DNA from: Trochalopteron elliotii
Lineage: Eukaryota > Chordata > Aves > Passeriformes > Leiothrichidae
Direction of reading: 5' to 3'
Assembly (NCBI GenBank): GCA_024734555.1
Contig: JANPWX010000033.1
Span: 5,687,021-5,751,020, forward strand
Length of the DNA stretch: 64,000 bases
Shown here: positions 10,498 through 23,329 of the stretch, in pieces
Layout of the letters: each line of letters begins with the position of its first letter
How positions within the stretch are numbered: position 1 is the stretch's first letter
Notes under the pieces: generated by a model
Told to the model about the DNA's origin: nothing
Databases searched by the model: none
The model's input: only the letters and a program-made list of their open reading frames with translations
Made by a program: the position numbers and the translations under genes

Positions 10498-13204
10498 TGG
10501 GGGATCCCATGGGCTCAGAGGAAAAACCAGGGATGTTTCTCCAGTGCTGCTTTGCTTATTCCACCAAGGAGAAACAACTTTCTCCTCCCTTCATTCCCAC
10601 TCTGATTAATCCACTTAACTGCCCCTCCAAACCCTCCAGCCCACATCTCCCAAAGCCCTGGAGCACCTTCCTGGTGCTTCCCAAGCTCAGCAATCCCTTC
10701 TCAGTAATTAAACCCTGCTCAAGCCCTGGTTGTTCACACGGAGCCCCATTAAAGAGCCTCTCCAGAGGCTCCCCCTTCAAAGGCTCCCACCAACGCAACC
10801 CACAATTATTTATCAGCCAGATAAGAGGGCGAGAACTCGCTCCTAATTCTGCTGTGATGGGAAAGATGTGCAAGGCACAGGGAAATCAGCAGCTGTAGGG
10901 GCCAGAGCTGGTAGATTCAATTAAGATGATTGGCAGGGTGGTGCTGGAGGTGCTGCTCATGCTCCACACCCGGGGCCTGGGGAAAAGATTCCTGCCTTGC
11001 CAGGAGAATGGAGGTGTCCTCTCACCCCACTCAGCTCCTGGGTGATGCTCAGGTCCTTCCCTGCTCCTCCAGTTCTTCGCCCCTTCCCCAGAGTTGGGAT
11101 AAATCATTTCTCTCTCATTAACACCAGTAAATCTCTCCATTTTGTCCAATTCTCCCTCCCCTCACTGCAAGAATTTAAGAGAAGGCTCCCTCAGGTGAAC
11201 GCACAGACAGGTTTTGATTTCACTGATCCTTGGCTGGAACACTCCCTGAGCACCTTGCTCACAGGAGCGGGAGGAGAGTGGGCAAAACCCAATCAGATTT
11301 AATTTTTTTAGGTCTTCACTGATTCTGATCCCCTTGCTCTGCTCGTGCCACAGTAATTTCATCAGCTGTAATAAAGATGCTCATCTGATTTATAGGAGAG
11401 TAACTGGGGACAGAATCAGATCTTCTAGGCAAGCTAATCAGAGTCAATCTAAAACTCCAGAGTGAAAATCACAAGGGAAATGGAGATTAAAGATGCTGGC
11501 AATTAACTCAGACCTCCTCAGTGCTCCCAGGGAGGCAGCAGGTTTACATTGCTTTTTTCTGGGGTCACTTCAGAGGTTGCACAGAACTATTTCTTTTATT
11601 GTGTCCAGAAGTTTTCACCAGAAACCCTCTTTTCTATGAGCTCTGCCAAAATTTTTTGCAAGCTCTTGGCTGCAGCCAGCTCAAGAGCAGGACAGGGTTT
11701 TTTTTTTTGCTTTGGTGTCAGATAACAAAGAGCAAAAAGAATCATCCAGGGGAGAAAAAACTCGTTCAAATTCCAGCTTCAATTAGTCAAGGGCTGGATT
11801 CCTGGCTGTCAGGAGGCTCCAAGGGCTGGTGCCAGAGCTGCAGCTCCAAACCCACCTCGAGGTGCCACCAGGCAGTCGAGGGAAGGCTGGAAAAGCTCCG
11901 TGTGAAGCCAGGCTGGGAAGATCAGAACCCAAAGCAGAGAGAGCAGAACTCCAGCCTGGAGCTGTCTCCTGGCAAGATTTCCCTGCTCTGATTACCTGAA
12001 CAAACTTCTTTTGGAGTGACAGCCTCCCAAAAATCAGCCTATCTCCCTTATTAAAATCCTGATAAAATACAGCTCTGGCAAAGCAGAAATTCCCTCTGAT
12101 TCCAGGGCTGCAGCTGCTGGCTGAGCTCAGTGCCTGGCTGAGGCAGGAGATGCTCTGGAAATCCAGACAAACCCACATTTGAAGTCTTCATCTCTGACTG
12201 ACATCTCTAATTTGCACTCAGCGACTTCTTCTTCGGGCTAAATTGAGTCCTTTGAGGGGAAAAAAAAAGGGAATTATCTGCATCCAAATCAATAATCCTG
12301 AACCCAACTGCAACTCTGAGGATGGCTTGTGAGTGTTTGGGGTCATTTACTTCTTATCTCCTCATTCCCCTGGCCGGGCTGAGAGGCTTCTTGAGATTTT
12401 ATTTTCATCAGACTTATCAAGATGGGATCCAGTGCTATAAATTGTGAGGGCTATTAATTACCCTGATGGCCTCAGGAAGTTTTATAAGGCCTTCAGTTTC
12501 CATTTCTGAAAGCCTCTTATCTGGATTCCACCCTCTTGGGCAACGTGGATTTGGCTCCCAAGCACTGCCCAGCGAATATTCCAGGGAATATTCCACAGGC
12601 AGAGCAAGCTTTGGCAGATAATCAAATCCCTATTTTTGAAGCCAACGTCACAATTTTAATTATTTCCTCCCGAAACATCTCGTTAAGGAACCTCTGTGGC
12701 CAGAAAAACAGGTTTATTACATTGAGTAACATCCTCTGAACAGATGCTTTTCCTTTCACTTTGAGGCCTCGCTCGGTTTTGTCATTTCTTTATAAATTGA
12801 GCCTTGCAAAGCAGGGATCTGCTCTGAAAAGTGGCCCTAAATGATGGAGAAAAAAGAGGAAATTGTGCTTCTTTCTGTGTCCTGGGCTTCTGACCTGTCA
12901 AATCTGTTCCTATAGATGTGACCCCTGGGCAGTGCTGGCAGTTCCTGGTGGATTTGGAGAAGCAAAGTGGGAAATAAAGTGTGGGGTAAAGTCAGGCACA
13001 TCACTGATGCTGTTGTTTGTCACCCAAAACCTCATGGAACTGTAGCTCTGGGATCAAAACCAGCCCAAATCCCAGTTTGGCTCTAGAGGGAAGGGGAGTT
13101 GTTGTTGTTTCACACTAGGCCCTTATCCGACAGCAAAAACCTCCCTGATTTCACTCAACTGCTGCTCCAACAAATCCCAGCCCAGCCCATATTCCAGAGG
13201 TTTG

Positions 13205-13439
13205 ATTTGCTGGGATAATGATAATAATAATAATAAAAATAATAAATTTACAATTATAATAGAATACTATAATAATTATTATAACTATTATAAATATTAC
13301 AACTATACTATAATATATTGTAATATAATGATATTATAATTATAATATTATAATATCAAAAATAATAAAAATTATAACAACAATAATAATAATAATAACA
13401 ACAACAATAATAATAATCATCATCATTATCCCAGCAAAT
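13205..13439. repeat. AT-rich palindrome with perfect 18-bp arms
   Basis: The left arm (13205-13222, ATTTGCTGGGATAATGAT) and right arm (13422-13439, ATCATTATCCCAGCAAAT) are exact reverse complements. Between them lie about 199 bases of AAT/TAT/AAC triplet repeats that can themselves pair in part. This is a large potential hairpin. Confidence 0.92.
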
Positions 13440-13751
13440 AGCCCCCATGGTTTGTGTAAAGAATCCTTGGCAAAGGGAAGGGATTTGCCTGTTCACCTGC
13501 AGCACTATGAGCACAGAGAACCCCACACATTCCACATTTCTGGGGGATGAAGGGTTGGCCATGAGGGAAAGGGAAGCAAAGCCAGGCTGAGAGTTTTGCT
13601 TTCAGCTGAGGGGATTTTACAACTCATTCCAAACTGTATCAGGGTGCACAGGATGAGGGAGCTGCACCTTTGGCTTGGGGGAAAGGTCACGGAGCAGATT
13701 TGGGGCAATCAAAGCAAAGGGAGATTTCTCTGGGAGAATGATGGACTTTTG

Positions 13752-13979
13752 GGACATCCTGAGCTGGAAGGAGCAGAGTTCAACCCTGACACCCCAACAA
13801 TCCCACCCTGAGCACCCCTGGAGTGGTGTCCAAAGGCTCCTGGAGCTCTGGCAGCCTTGGGGCCGTGCCCATTCCCTGGGGAACTGTTTCAGTGCCCCAC
13901 CACCCTCTGGGGGAAGAACCTTTCCCTAAAATCCAACCTAACCCTGCCCTGACACAGCTCCAGCCATTCCCTCGGATCA
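13752..13979 (-). mobile_element. CR1 LINE 3' end, second subfamily
   Basis: It matches a different CR1 subfamily from the others, with GAGCTGGAAGG, GCACCCCTGGAGTG, TTCAGTGCCCCACCACCCTC, AAAATCCAACCTAACCC and CTGACACAGCTCCAGCCATT. Confidence 0.85.
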
Positions 13980-15129
13980 ATTGTTGATGTTCCTCAAAAC
14001 CAGCAGCTTTTTGCCCTCCTGACCGGGCTCCAGTTTAGGCCAGGGCCTGCCCAGGCCCCTCTTCCTACTCCAAACACAAAAATCCATGGAGATTGGATGA
14101 AACTCTCCCAAAAACTCCAGAGGTTTGGAAGCCCAAACTTCACCCACAGGAGGTTTTCATTCCATCCAACACCCCCAGAGGTTATGGGAGCACTCCTGGC
14201 ATCAGGGGTGGCCTCTCTGCCCCGTCCTACACGAGACAATTCCTCCCAAACCTTCACAACAAAGATTTTCCAAAGGCAACAAACCCCTCTTGGAAGCACG
14301 CTCCAAGCTGCTTGAAAAGGGCTGGGTATTTTTAGCTGGGGTATTCAGCCTGAGAGCTCTTCAAATGCAGCAAGTGCTGTTTATTTGGCTGACCAAATTA
14401 AAAAAAGCAACAGCAACAGAGCTCCAACCCCGTCATTTCCAGGGAAATATTTTCGGTGATCCAAAACAGATTCGAGTTGAGTGACAAAGCATCATCTCCA
14501 AGCAGTGGGAATGAAAAGCTCCAAACTCTTTTCTTGCCAAATTCAGCGCAGAGAAGCGTTGTTGACACAGATCTCCAATTTAAAGGCATTGGAGGAAAAA
14601 AAAAAAGTCCTTTAGGTCCCAAATCCCAAATTTCTCTGCTCAACGAACGCTGAAAACATGAGCACCAAGCTTCTGAAAACACAGCCCCAAAATGACTTTG
14701 GGCACAGCTGGAAACCTCAGACCTTTTCCTTCTGCTCCAGCTTTTTGGCTCTTTCCCAAAACCTGCAGGACTCCTGGAAGTGGGAGAGCAGAGGGTGCAG
14801 CAGAAAGCAAGCAAGGGGATTTACAGCACCTTTGGACAGTGCTGGAGCCAGTGGGAAAACCATTCCTCTTGGATCTGGCTGGGATTTCTTCAGCTTTTGC
14901 CTGAAGCATCATCACCCCTGGAGTAAAGTGCGAGTGCAGGCCTTGCTTTCCTACAAACCCTGTGTGAAATTCCCCACTCCAAGTTTCTCTGCTTTGCAAA
15001 GCAGCCTAAACACCTCTTCTTCCCAAACTTCCAGCTTCCCAATCCCTTTTTATTTTATCAGGATTTCTGCACTCAGACCTGGCCACCCCGAGACTGCTGG
15101 TCAGGGAGGTGGGAAGGTTTTGGTTGCTC

Positions 15130-15500
15130 TACTGGGGCTGTCAGTAATTCCAATTAAATTGGACTTTGTTGAGGTGGGTAATTCATCATCTGCCGTGTGA
15201 CAACAATACCTGTAATTACTGCTTGGATTGTTGGGGCTGGAATTCATGTGCAATAAAGGGATCTTCGTATCATGCCAAACCTCACAGTTAATTTAGGCTC
15301 CATCTCCTTTCATTTAGTCTGTAATAAGCTAATTAGTTCACCTAATTTGCCACCGAACGTGCCTTTGTAACGAATACAGACACGAATTAGCCTCTTGCAC
15401 AACAAATGAGAGGAAGCAAAACATGAATCATTTTCAGGATTACATAAGGAATTATCATCCTTTACAGCACTCAGGGATGCAGCCATGCCCTTGATTATTT
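15130..15500. other. Candidate conserved noncoding element
   Basis: This repeat-free, AT-rich stretch has many homeodomain-type cores (TAATTA, CTAATTAG, CAATTAAATTGG) and unlike its surroundings has few CR1 or G/C-rich words. Enhancer identity is only an inference from composition. Confidence 0.3.
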
Positions 15501-15897
15501 TTAATTTTTTTTTTAATTTGCACCAGGTTCTGCTGTCTCTGACTTCTCCTTGGAAGGTCAACAACACATTTCCCTGTTTTCCTGCTGCCACCTCTCCTGG
15601 CTGTGGGAAGTTCAGGGTCATTCCCATGGAAAAAAATGTCTTTTAAAATCTCAGTTCTGGCAGCTGAAAGAGCTCACTCATCTGTGGGTTTGCTGGATGT
15701 TCTGGGGTGGAAATCTTCAGACTTTTCTGCAAACTCTGCTTTTGGTTTGGTTTATTTGTGGTCTGAACGGTATCAGTGCCCTTGGGAATTCCTGGGTACC
15801 ACCTGCACTAGAAAAATTCCTTCTGGGGAGAATGAAAATTCCCTGTGGGGCTCATTTCATCTCCCTCCCTTCTGACAGCTCCTAAACCACACCAGAC

Positions 15898-16175
15898 CAT
15901 GGAATCCTGGAATGGGTTGGGTTGGAAGGGACCTTAAAGCCTATCCTGCTGTGGGCAGGGACACCTTCACCATCCCAGGGTGCTCCAACCTGGCATTGGA
16001 CACTTCCAGGGATGAGACAACATCACCATGCTCCCATTCCTTCCCATTATCCCATCCATGCCTGCCCTCTGCCAGTGGGAAGCTGTTCCCCCTTGTCCTG
16101 GCACTCCAGACCCTTCCCAAAAGTGTCTCCCCTCTTTCCTGTCAGCTCCTGCAAGGTCACCCCAGAGCTCCGTGA
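15898..16175 (-). mobile_element. CR1 LINE 3' end
   Basis: Reverse CR1 copy with GGTTGGAAGGGACCTTAAAG, GGGCAGGGACACCTTCACC, GACACTTCCAGGGATGAG, CCCCTTGTCCTGGCACTCCA and the upstream TTTCCTGTCAGCTCC segment. Confidence 0.87.
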
Positions 16176-18179
16176 ACAAGCCGAGGTTCCCAGCTCATTC
16201 GGGATAAATCCTGAGGGAAGCCGTGTCCAGCAGCCACCTGAGCTTGCCATGATTCCCCCTGGAGATCTGCCAAGCCCTCAGGGCTCTCTGCACATCACAA
16301 CTCCTGCAAAGTGCCACGGATTCATTATCCTGCAGAATAATGGCTCGGCACAACCCGCCCTGTCTCATCCCAGTAAATCAATACCCATCCCCAGGGAAGC
16401 TCCCGAGTTCCTAAATCCATCAGCTGGACTTTCTGCACTGCTCACTTGGAGCCCTCATCCAACTGCTGACCTGGTGCTGTCCAGCTCCAGCCATTAAGAG
16501 GGATGAGAGCACGATTCCATGGATTTATTTGCTCAGTGTTCCCTGCTTCCAGCAATTGTCTGGATTTAGGGCCTCACCTGTTTCACTGATCATTTCCTCT
16601 TCCCACATCCAGCACCTTGCTGCCTCTTTACCTGGAGTTAAATCATTCCCAGCTCCTAAAAATGAGCTCTGACTCCCAACAGGAATAAACACAGGAGAAG
16701 AGATTTTTTGGCTGGAAATCCTCTGGAGCCTTTGGATGGCCTGAGCAGCACTAAAACGAATCATCGACCTCCTGGCAGCTGCCAGAACGATCTGAGGACA
16801 TGAGATCCCACTTTGCCAGACATTGTTCTGCCCAGAGGAATCAGCTGAAACCTCTCCTGGGGCTGGGGGTCCTTCCTGAAGTTAAACTGAGCCTTGTAAG
16901 GATGAGGAAATCAAATGCTGAGATGGAATTAAAATGTGCAGCCTGGAAAAGGGCTTGGGAAGGGAAGAAGCAGCAGGATCCCTCTGGAGAAGCTCCTGCT
17001 GGTCCTCAAAGTCCTTTCCCTGCCAAAAGGAGCCCTCAGATCCACCAAAGAGCAGGAAAAAGAGAATTCCCTCTTCTCTTTATCCAGCAGATTTATCCTC
17101 TCTTCCTCGCTAATTCCAAAGCATTATCCCAATGGGAAAATTGGGATTCAGATCCCAGTGGGATCTGCCTGAACCTCTTTGGATTTGGTTCTGAGCCTCT
17201 GGCACTAGCACTGGGATCCAAGGGCAGCTCCTGAGGAGCAGCAGAGCAGGGAAAATGCTCAGGGCAAACATTCCCCACTTTGCAGCTCCCAGGTGAAAGC
17301 TGGCAGGGCTGAAGTTCATGGGATAATGTGGAACGGGGAGGAAGTCCATCAGTGAAAGGCAGAGCTCTGGATGAGTAATTATTCCTCATTAACAAAGCTA
17401 AAAGGAGGATTCTGCTCCAGGAACAGATGTCACCTCCACTTCAGGGGGACTGAATCAACCAGGCAGAGCCAAAGAAATGCTTTAACACCAGGAAGTGCCC
17501 GTTCAGGATGGAAAAGATGGAAAAGAACAGAGGGATCTTGCAGTTGGGGCAGCCCTGGGAAAGCACAACCTCTGGACATGAGCTCTCCAGTGCTCTAGAG
17601 CTCCAAGTGCCTGGAAAATCCTTCAGTTATGAAGAGTTTTATCACCTGGAAAACCTCCCCCAGTCTGAGTGAGAAGCACTTTTTGGTCTTTTCTGAAGTG
17701 CCTCCAAAAGAGACTGAAATTCCCTACGGGCAGAATTTCCTCTCAGGAATTTTCCCCCTTTCCAGCATTCCATGCTCACCAGGCTCAACCTGTGATTTAA
17801 AACCAAGCCTAAGCGATGCCTAAGCTTCCTTCATTTTAACACAAAATTAATTCTTGCCTAAAAACCTCAACACCACTTACAGTTTCCTGAAAAAGATCCC
17901 GCTAGCAAAATTCCCTGGGATTTATCTGATTTGCAGAGGTGGAACTTGCCGTGAGTTTTGCTTCCTTAAGAATTTCTTTTCCCTCTTTTAAAATAATTTC
18001 AAAAGAAAAGTTTCTTCTCTCCCAACACCATCTTGCACCATTTATTGCCTGATTCATTTATTCCTCATTTCTGGATTTGCAGTTTCACTCAGGGCTGAGC
18101 AAATTCCTCCCTCCTCTGCCTCATTCACCAAAACCTTTCCAGGTGAAAAAATGACAAAGCCAAAACCAGGAAAAACCAG

Positions 18180-18417
18180 GAAACCAACAGAAAAAAAAAA
18201 AAACCAAAACCAAAACCAAACCAAAACAACAACAAAAACAAAACAAAACCAGCAAAAATCTCCACCCCTCCAAAAAACCAACAAAAAACCCGCAAACTGA
18301 AACAAAAGAAAACCAAACAAAAAACAAACAAAAAAGCCCTCCATGAAACCCCAAACAAACAGAAAACAAGCAAATAAAAAAAACCACCAAAAAACCTAAG
18401 AAAAGCAGGAAAAAACC
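18180..18417. repeat. A/C-rich simple repeat next to exon E donor
   Basis: Degenerate (AAAAC)n and (AAACC)n runs fill about 240 bases and end 20 bases from the exon E donor. In the transcript this is a (GUUUU)-like tract. Confidence 0.92.
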
Positions 18418-18438
18418 CAATCTTTGGGAGGATCCTAC

Positions 18439-18751
18439 CTGAAAAATAGCAATCCAGGCATATCCAATGTTATCAAAATTGATGGCCCCGTTGTGGGGGT
18501 TGACGTCCCCGGCCATGCAGACGTTGTAGTACTGGTTCCAGTTGATGCAGGAGTTCCTGCTGGGCTCGGGGCTGCCCAGGCTGGGGCTGTAGGAGTCCAT
18601 GCTCAGGGTGCACTCCACCTTGGATTCCTTCCTGCTGGGAATGTTGGAACACCTCTGCATTCCGTTCTCCCGGTGCGAGGAGCAGATGAAGGGGTTCTCC
18701 TCCGCCTCGTCCGGGCGGTAGTAGGGGTGGAGGAAGGTCAGGTTGTATGTC
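18439..18751 (-). CDS. CACNA1H: CACNA1H exon E: domain I pore turret and start of P-loop
   Basis: This 313-bp exon begins after a long pyrimidine tract ending CATTCCAG and ends at CAG/GTAGGA. It encodes about 104 residues of the extracellular loop between S5 and the pore helix, ending in the P-loop stretch [13 protein letters not shown]. Recognisable landmarks are a glycosylation sequon (Tyr-Asn-Leu-Thr, matching a known Cav3.2 site), [18 protein letters not shown], a cysteine pair in the variable part, and [11 protein letters not shown]. These Cav3 turrets are stabilised by disulfides and shape drug and metal access. The middle (Arg-Lys-Glu-Ser to Ser-Pro-Glu-Pro, Ser/Pro-rich) differs clearly from mammals, while both flanks are conserved. 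An open frame continues past both splice sites into intron, but homology stops exactly at them. An A/C-rich repeat begins about 20 bases beyond the donor. Confidence 0.96.
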
Positions 18752-21714
18752 CTGGAATGAGGCAAAAAGGAAAAAAAATGAGGAAAAAAAAATAGTTCAT
18801 CCCCGATTTTAGCAGCAAGGAAAGGTGCTGGTTGCTGTCCCTTCGCCCTTCAGCAAAATTCCAGCCCCTAAAATCAAATCCTTTCACGCCCTGTAAGGCC
18901 CCGCTGATCTCACAGTGAAGATCAGTCAGAGTTTCCCCATGAAGGTAAAAGCATGAAATGGAGAGAAAATCCCAGAAAGATCAGGTTCTTCCCCAAAATC
19001 CAGGGAGCTTTTGGGCTCTCTGAAAGGATTTGGAGATAACTCTTTTGGTGGCAGAGCAGCTTCCCAATGAATTTTCCCCTCAGGATGTGCCTGATGAGGG
19101 GCAGAGCTCCCACAAGGACAGACCCAGCCAGGGCCCATCTCCCATTTCCATAAAAAAATGGAAGAGCCCACATTAATGGGAAAACCACAGTGCTTCCTGC
19201 ATTTCTGATGGGATTGGCTTGGATAAAGCCGATGGCTCCATCCCAGCCTGGATAAAGAAATGCTGGAATTGCAGGAGCTGCTTTTTTTCCAGATTTGCGT
19301 CCTAGATCTGGCACTTTCTGGGCCACTGGTGAGAGCCTGCAGCACTCAGGGCTCCAACTGAGGAGCTGCATTGCTCCAGAGCCAACTTTATCCACTGTTC
19401 TTCCGAGCTCCAGGGATCTCAGCTGCTCCATAATCACCCGCAGATAAGCGAGAGGCAACACAAACGTTCGAAGAGATGTGGGCAGAAGATAACCAGGTAA
19501 TTCTTCCAGCCAGGACAGCTCTATTTTTATCTCTCTCGGAACAGTCCCTATCTGGTGAAGAGATTTGGCTTTAACAAGTGTTATTCCAGACAATTGCTTG
19601 GAATTGCTCCCCAAAACCCTCGAGCCAAGCTCTGCGGCTGCACTTTAAGGAGAGAACAATTGCTGCAGGGCAGAGCTGAGGGGAAATCAGCCCTCAGCGA
19701 CTTCCCTGGGGACTGTGGCTCTGTTCCATCATCCAATTACCTGAGATGGGTGTGGAGGGTTCATCAGCTTCAGGAACGGGAGAGGGAGGAGGAGCACAAT
19801 CCCTGGGAATTGTTGGCTGGGAATGATTTGTGTTCGGCAGCTCCTTCCTTGCACAGCCCACACCTCCAGACTAAACTGTGACAATCACCCGCGCTGTTTC
19901 TGGGCCTCGGGCTCGAGAAAAAAACCTGGAAGATGTTTTTCCTCCCCGAGCCTTTTCCTTGCCCTCCCACCAGCTGGAGGAAATTTCCATGTGAAACAGG
20001 CTGGAGAACGGGCCGCGTTTGGGAGAAAATCCGACACCACCCAGCAGTGCCACGCAGGGGGAGGGTTAAACAGAGGATTAAAGCACACCAGGGCGCAGGA
20101 AAACTTGGGGAGAGCTGGAGAATTCGGGAAAAGGAGTGAGGAAACACCTGAGGAGTGACTTTAACTCCCAAAAGGCAAACCACATGAGCTACCCCCATGC
20201 CACTGGAATGGGCCACGCACAGTTGGAGAGGCTCAATGCATCCCAGGAGTATCCATTTGGGAAGTTTTGGGATGGAGAAACGGCTGCCTGAGGACACAGA
20301 GCCCCGGGCTGGGATCTGAGGAGCTGCACAGAAGAGGTCTGGGCACGAACCACCGGGAGAAGAAGAAGTTCGGGAAGGAAAATCCGAGCAGGAGAACAAA
20401 GCCCAGCACTGCTGGGAGGGGTGGGCAAAGCCCGGGTCGGTTCTGCTGCTGCTGGATTTTATCATCCCTTTCCTCACTTTTGCAGCTGTCCCCAAAACCA
20501 TTTCCAAAGGAAAAGTTGTCCCCGATGACAAAATCAGTCACTTGGGGGGCACTTTCTGCCCAACCTTTCCCTCTTCCCTGTCCTAATCCAAGAAACCCGG
20601 CAAGGATCCAGCCCCTGCATTTCCAGCTATCCCAGGTTTCTTGGAGCTCACTGGGGAAGTTTTTTGGGAAGAACCCGCTCCTGTGGGAAGCTCCAGCATC
20701 ACCCAGTGAGAGGAGAAGGGACCAGAACTGCAAAACTGCAAATTTCAAACCTTTCCTTAAAACATTTTTCCCTTTTTTAATTTTTTTTTTCTGACAAAAC
20801 CAAAGAGGGGAAAGAAAGAAGAACGAGAAACAAAAATGCTGCAGAATGAGGGAATCCTCAACATCCCCCAAATAAATGAATGGGTTCTGCCAGGACCATC
20901 CGCTCCTTCCCGACTTCCCCGTCCTTTACCAACAGGTAGAGACAAATCGCTCATTAATGCTAATGAACCCGCTAATCAGGAGAGCTCGGGGCGGGGGGAA
21001 AGGCAGGAGCAGCCGAGCCCCAGGATGGATCAGAGAGGATTAACGCCCCTTTCCCGGCTTTTGCCGACCCTGCGCATCTGGATTTCCCTTTCTCTGTCCC
21101 TCGGCGTGTCCATTTTGTCTCTCCCATTCCTGCTGGATTATCCTCTGCTCCATCCTCCTCCAGGGGAGCTTTTCCCAGTCCATCCATCCCAAGCACACAT
21201 CCCAACCCCTGGAACAGAGCTGAGCACGGTTCTGCCCCAGCTCGGGGGAGCAGAGGAGGAAAGGGAGGAGGTGGCAGGAGCCCAGCAGGATGAATTCCCT
21301 GCTCTCCGAGGGAACCCAATGCCAGGAGGAGCAATTAAACACCTTTCAGACAAATCCCTCAGCTGCCTGAGCCTCCTGCCAGCAGCCAAGGCAGAACAAC
21401 ACCGAGTTAATCAAAACTGAAAACTCACACCACCAGTGTCCCGAGGCAGCAGAGAAACACGAAACACTTCACAGCTCCCTCCCCTCTCCTGCTTTTCCGA
21501 GCCACTGAGTTCCTTGAAAGGTTCCCGGCCTGGAAAATGCTGCTCTGCCTCCCAACACACCCGGAGCAGCCCCAGGAGAGGAGCCCAGGCAGGCTGGGGC
21601 TGCCCCAGTTCCTTTATTTCCACCGGGAGAAGCTCAGGAGGGTGGGAAAAAAAAAAAACATCGTGGAAATGTCACCCAGGAGCTGCTGGTCCTTCCCACA
21701 CCAAACCTTCCTCC

Positions 21715-22216
21715 TGAGAGGAATGACAGATTTGTCTTCACAAACAAACTCTGGGTCTGCTGGTGGAGAAAACCAGCACTGAGAGATAAAACAAACAATT
21801 CCACCGATTGATGGATGGAAAAGAAGATGTTTGCCTTTATGAACGAACTGTAGGTTTGCTGATAAATGAAACTGGATATTGAAAGATGAAAGAAACAATG
21901 GCGAAAACCCATGAATTCATAAGAATTAAAAATTAAAAGGGGGGTTATACATTAAAAGAGAATTTTAGGGATCAGGCACTCCAGGAAATCTGTACCTCTC
22001 AAGTACCTCAGCCAGTGGGGAAAGAGAGAGGGAAATGAGGATGGGAAATTGGGATGAAAAGGAGGCTGGGTCCTCCAAAAATTCCAGAGACCCCAGGGGA
22101 AATGCCCCATGGCCTCTCCCTTTATTTGAATAAAGTAAAAGGACTCCTCTGTCTCCTTTTTTTGGACATAAACCTCTGGCGTTTGTGAATTAATATTCCT
22201 AACACTCCTTCCCACC
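21715..22216 (+). mobile_element. Endogenous retrovirus LTR, about 500 bp
   Basis: The length, the A-rich U3-like start, AATAAA at 22129-22134 inside TTGAATAAAGTAAAAGG, and a terminal ACACTCCTTCCCACCA support a near-complete LTR reading on the plus strand, opposite to the gene. Family assignment is from memory of songbird repeats. No retroviral reading frame is attached. Confidence 0.6.
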
Positions 22217-23024
22217 AAAAAAATCCTTGGGGAATTCCCCCTGCAGCTCCCACTCCCAGAATCTCCCTCACAGCCCATCCTGGCCCTGCTATTCCATGAA
22301 ATCCCAGGTTTTGAGGGATCACTTTGGGAGAGGAGAGAGAGAGATTCTCCCATGTTCCCACAAGCAAAGATCCCAGAGTTCCAACCCACTCCTGCAACAA
22401 TTCCTTCAAAATCCCATCTAAAAATCCTTAAATAACCTCATTGCAGCCCTGTAACAGCACAGCTCTCAAAGACAGGGAGAGAAAAGCAGAAATTCCCAAT
22501 GCACCTCCAAAAAGTCCCCAAAAAATTTCTCTCACAATGCGCCTGACTTAAAAATAGTTGCTCTACTCGGAGCTGCCAACTTTTAAGGGGGATTGAAAAG
22601 AAAAGGTTTCCATGGGGAGAGAGGAATGATGGCAAAAATCAAAGTCAGTCGTTCCATCTGACGCCTCTGGAAAAGCTGAAGGCTCAGGAAGCTGCAGGGC
22701 AGAACACAGCAGGGCAAAGCTGGATTTGAAGCAGCTGTTTGGGAGCTCACTTACACCTCCTTTCATCCAGAAAATTTGGGGTTAGGACCCTGCCTGGCTT
22801 GCTGGCCTCGGGGTTTTGTCCAGATTCTCTGTTTAAAACAGTTTTGGTTGCAGCTGGGAGGGTTTGGCAGCAGCACCAAGGGGAGACCCTCCAATAATTC
22901 AGGTTTTCCCTCTCTCCAGGGCTGTAAAGGAAATCAGAGCCAGGATTTCAGCCCCAGCCTGGCTGTCCAGCCATGGCCCAGCCCCTCCTGAAGGGCTGGA
23001 ATTCCTCTGTGCCCTGAGGAATTG

Positions 23025-23145
23025 TGGATTTCCGAGCCCTGGAGGTGTTGGAACAGCCTGGGATAGGGGAAGGTGTCCCTGCCCTTGGAATCAGAGTCGT
23101 TAAGGTCCTTTCCAACCCAACCCATTCCAGGATTCCGTGATCTGT
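23025..23145 (+). mobile_element. CR1 LINE 3' tail
   Basis: Forward copy with GGAGGTGTTGGAACAGCCTG, GGGAAGGTGTCCCTGCCCTT and the TCCTTTCCAACCCAACCCAT end. Confidence 0.82.
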
Positions 23146-23329
23146 CCAACAGCAGGAAGATGGAACCCTGAAGTGTTTTCCAGGTCATTCCATGCCTTTT
23201 TATTTTTTTTTCCTTTACAATTTGCTGCTGGCGTGGTAATGACCACTGCAGGGGTGAACCCTGCCCTGACGCCTGGGTTGAGAGAATGAGTCAGAAATGA
23301 TAAAAAAAAATATGGGAATAGCTCCATCT

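Larger units (their letters stand above)
6989..18438 (-). other. CACNA1H: Intron between exons E and F
   Basis: This 11.4-kb intron carries CR1 fragments near 8438, 10408, 13752 and 15898, an LTR ending near 10395 and an AT-rich palindrome at 13205-13439. An A/C-rich simple repeat sits next to the exon E donor. Stretches at 11300-11520, 12300-12800 and 15130-15500 contain no recognised repeat and look like unique DNA. No exon or RNA gene was seen. Confidence 0.85.

Noticed and set aside
18121..18438. Continuation of the exon E frame into Phe/Val/Leu-rich sequence resembling a membrane segment
   Set aside because: It is translation of the (GTTTT)-like intronic repeat after a good GTAGGA donor, not a transmembrane helix.
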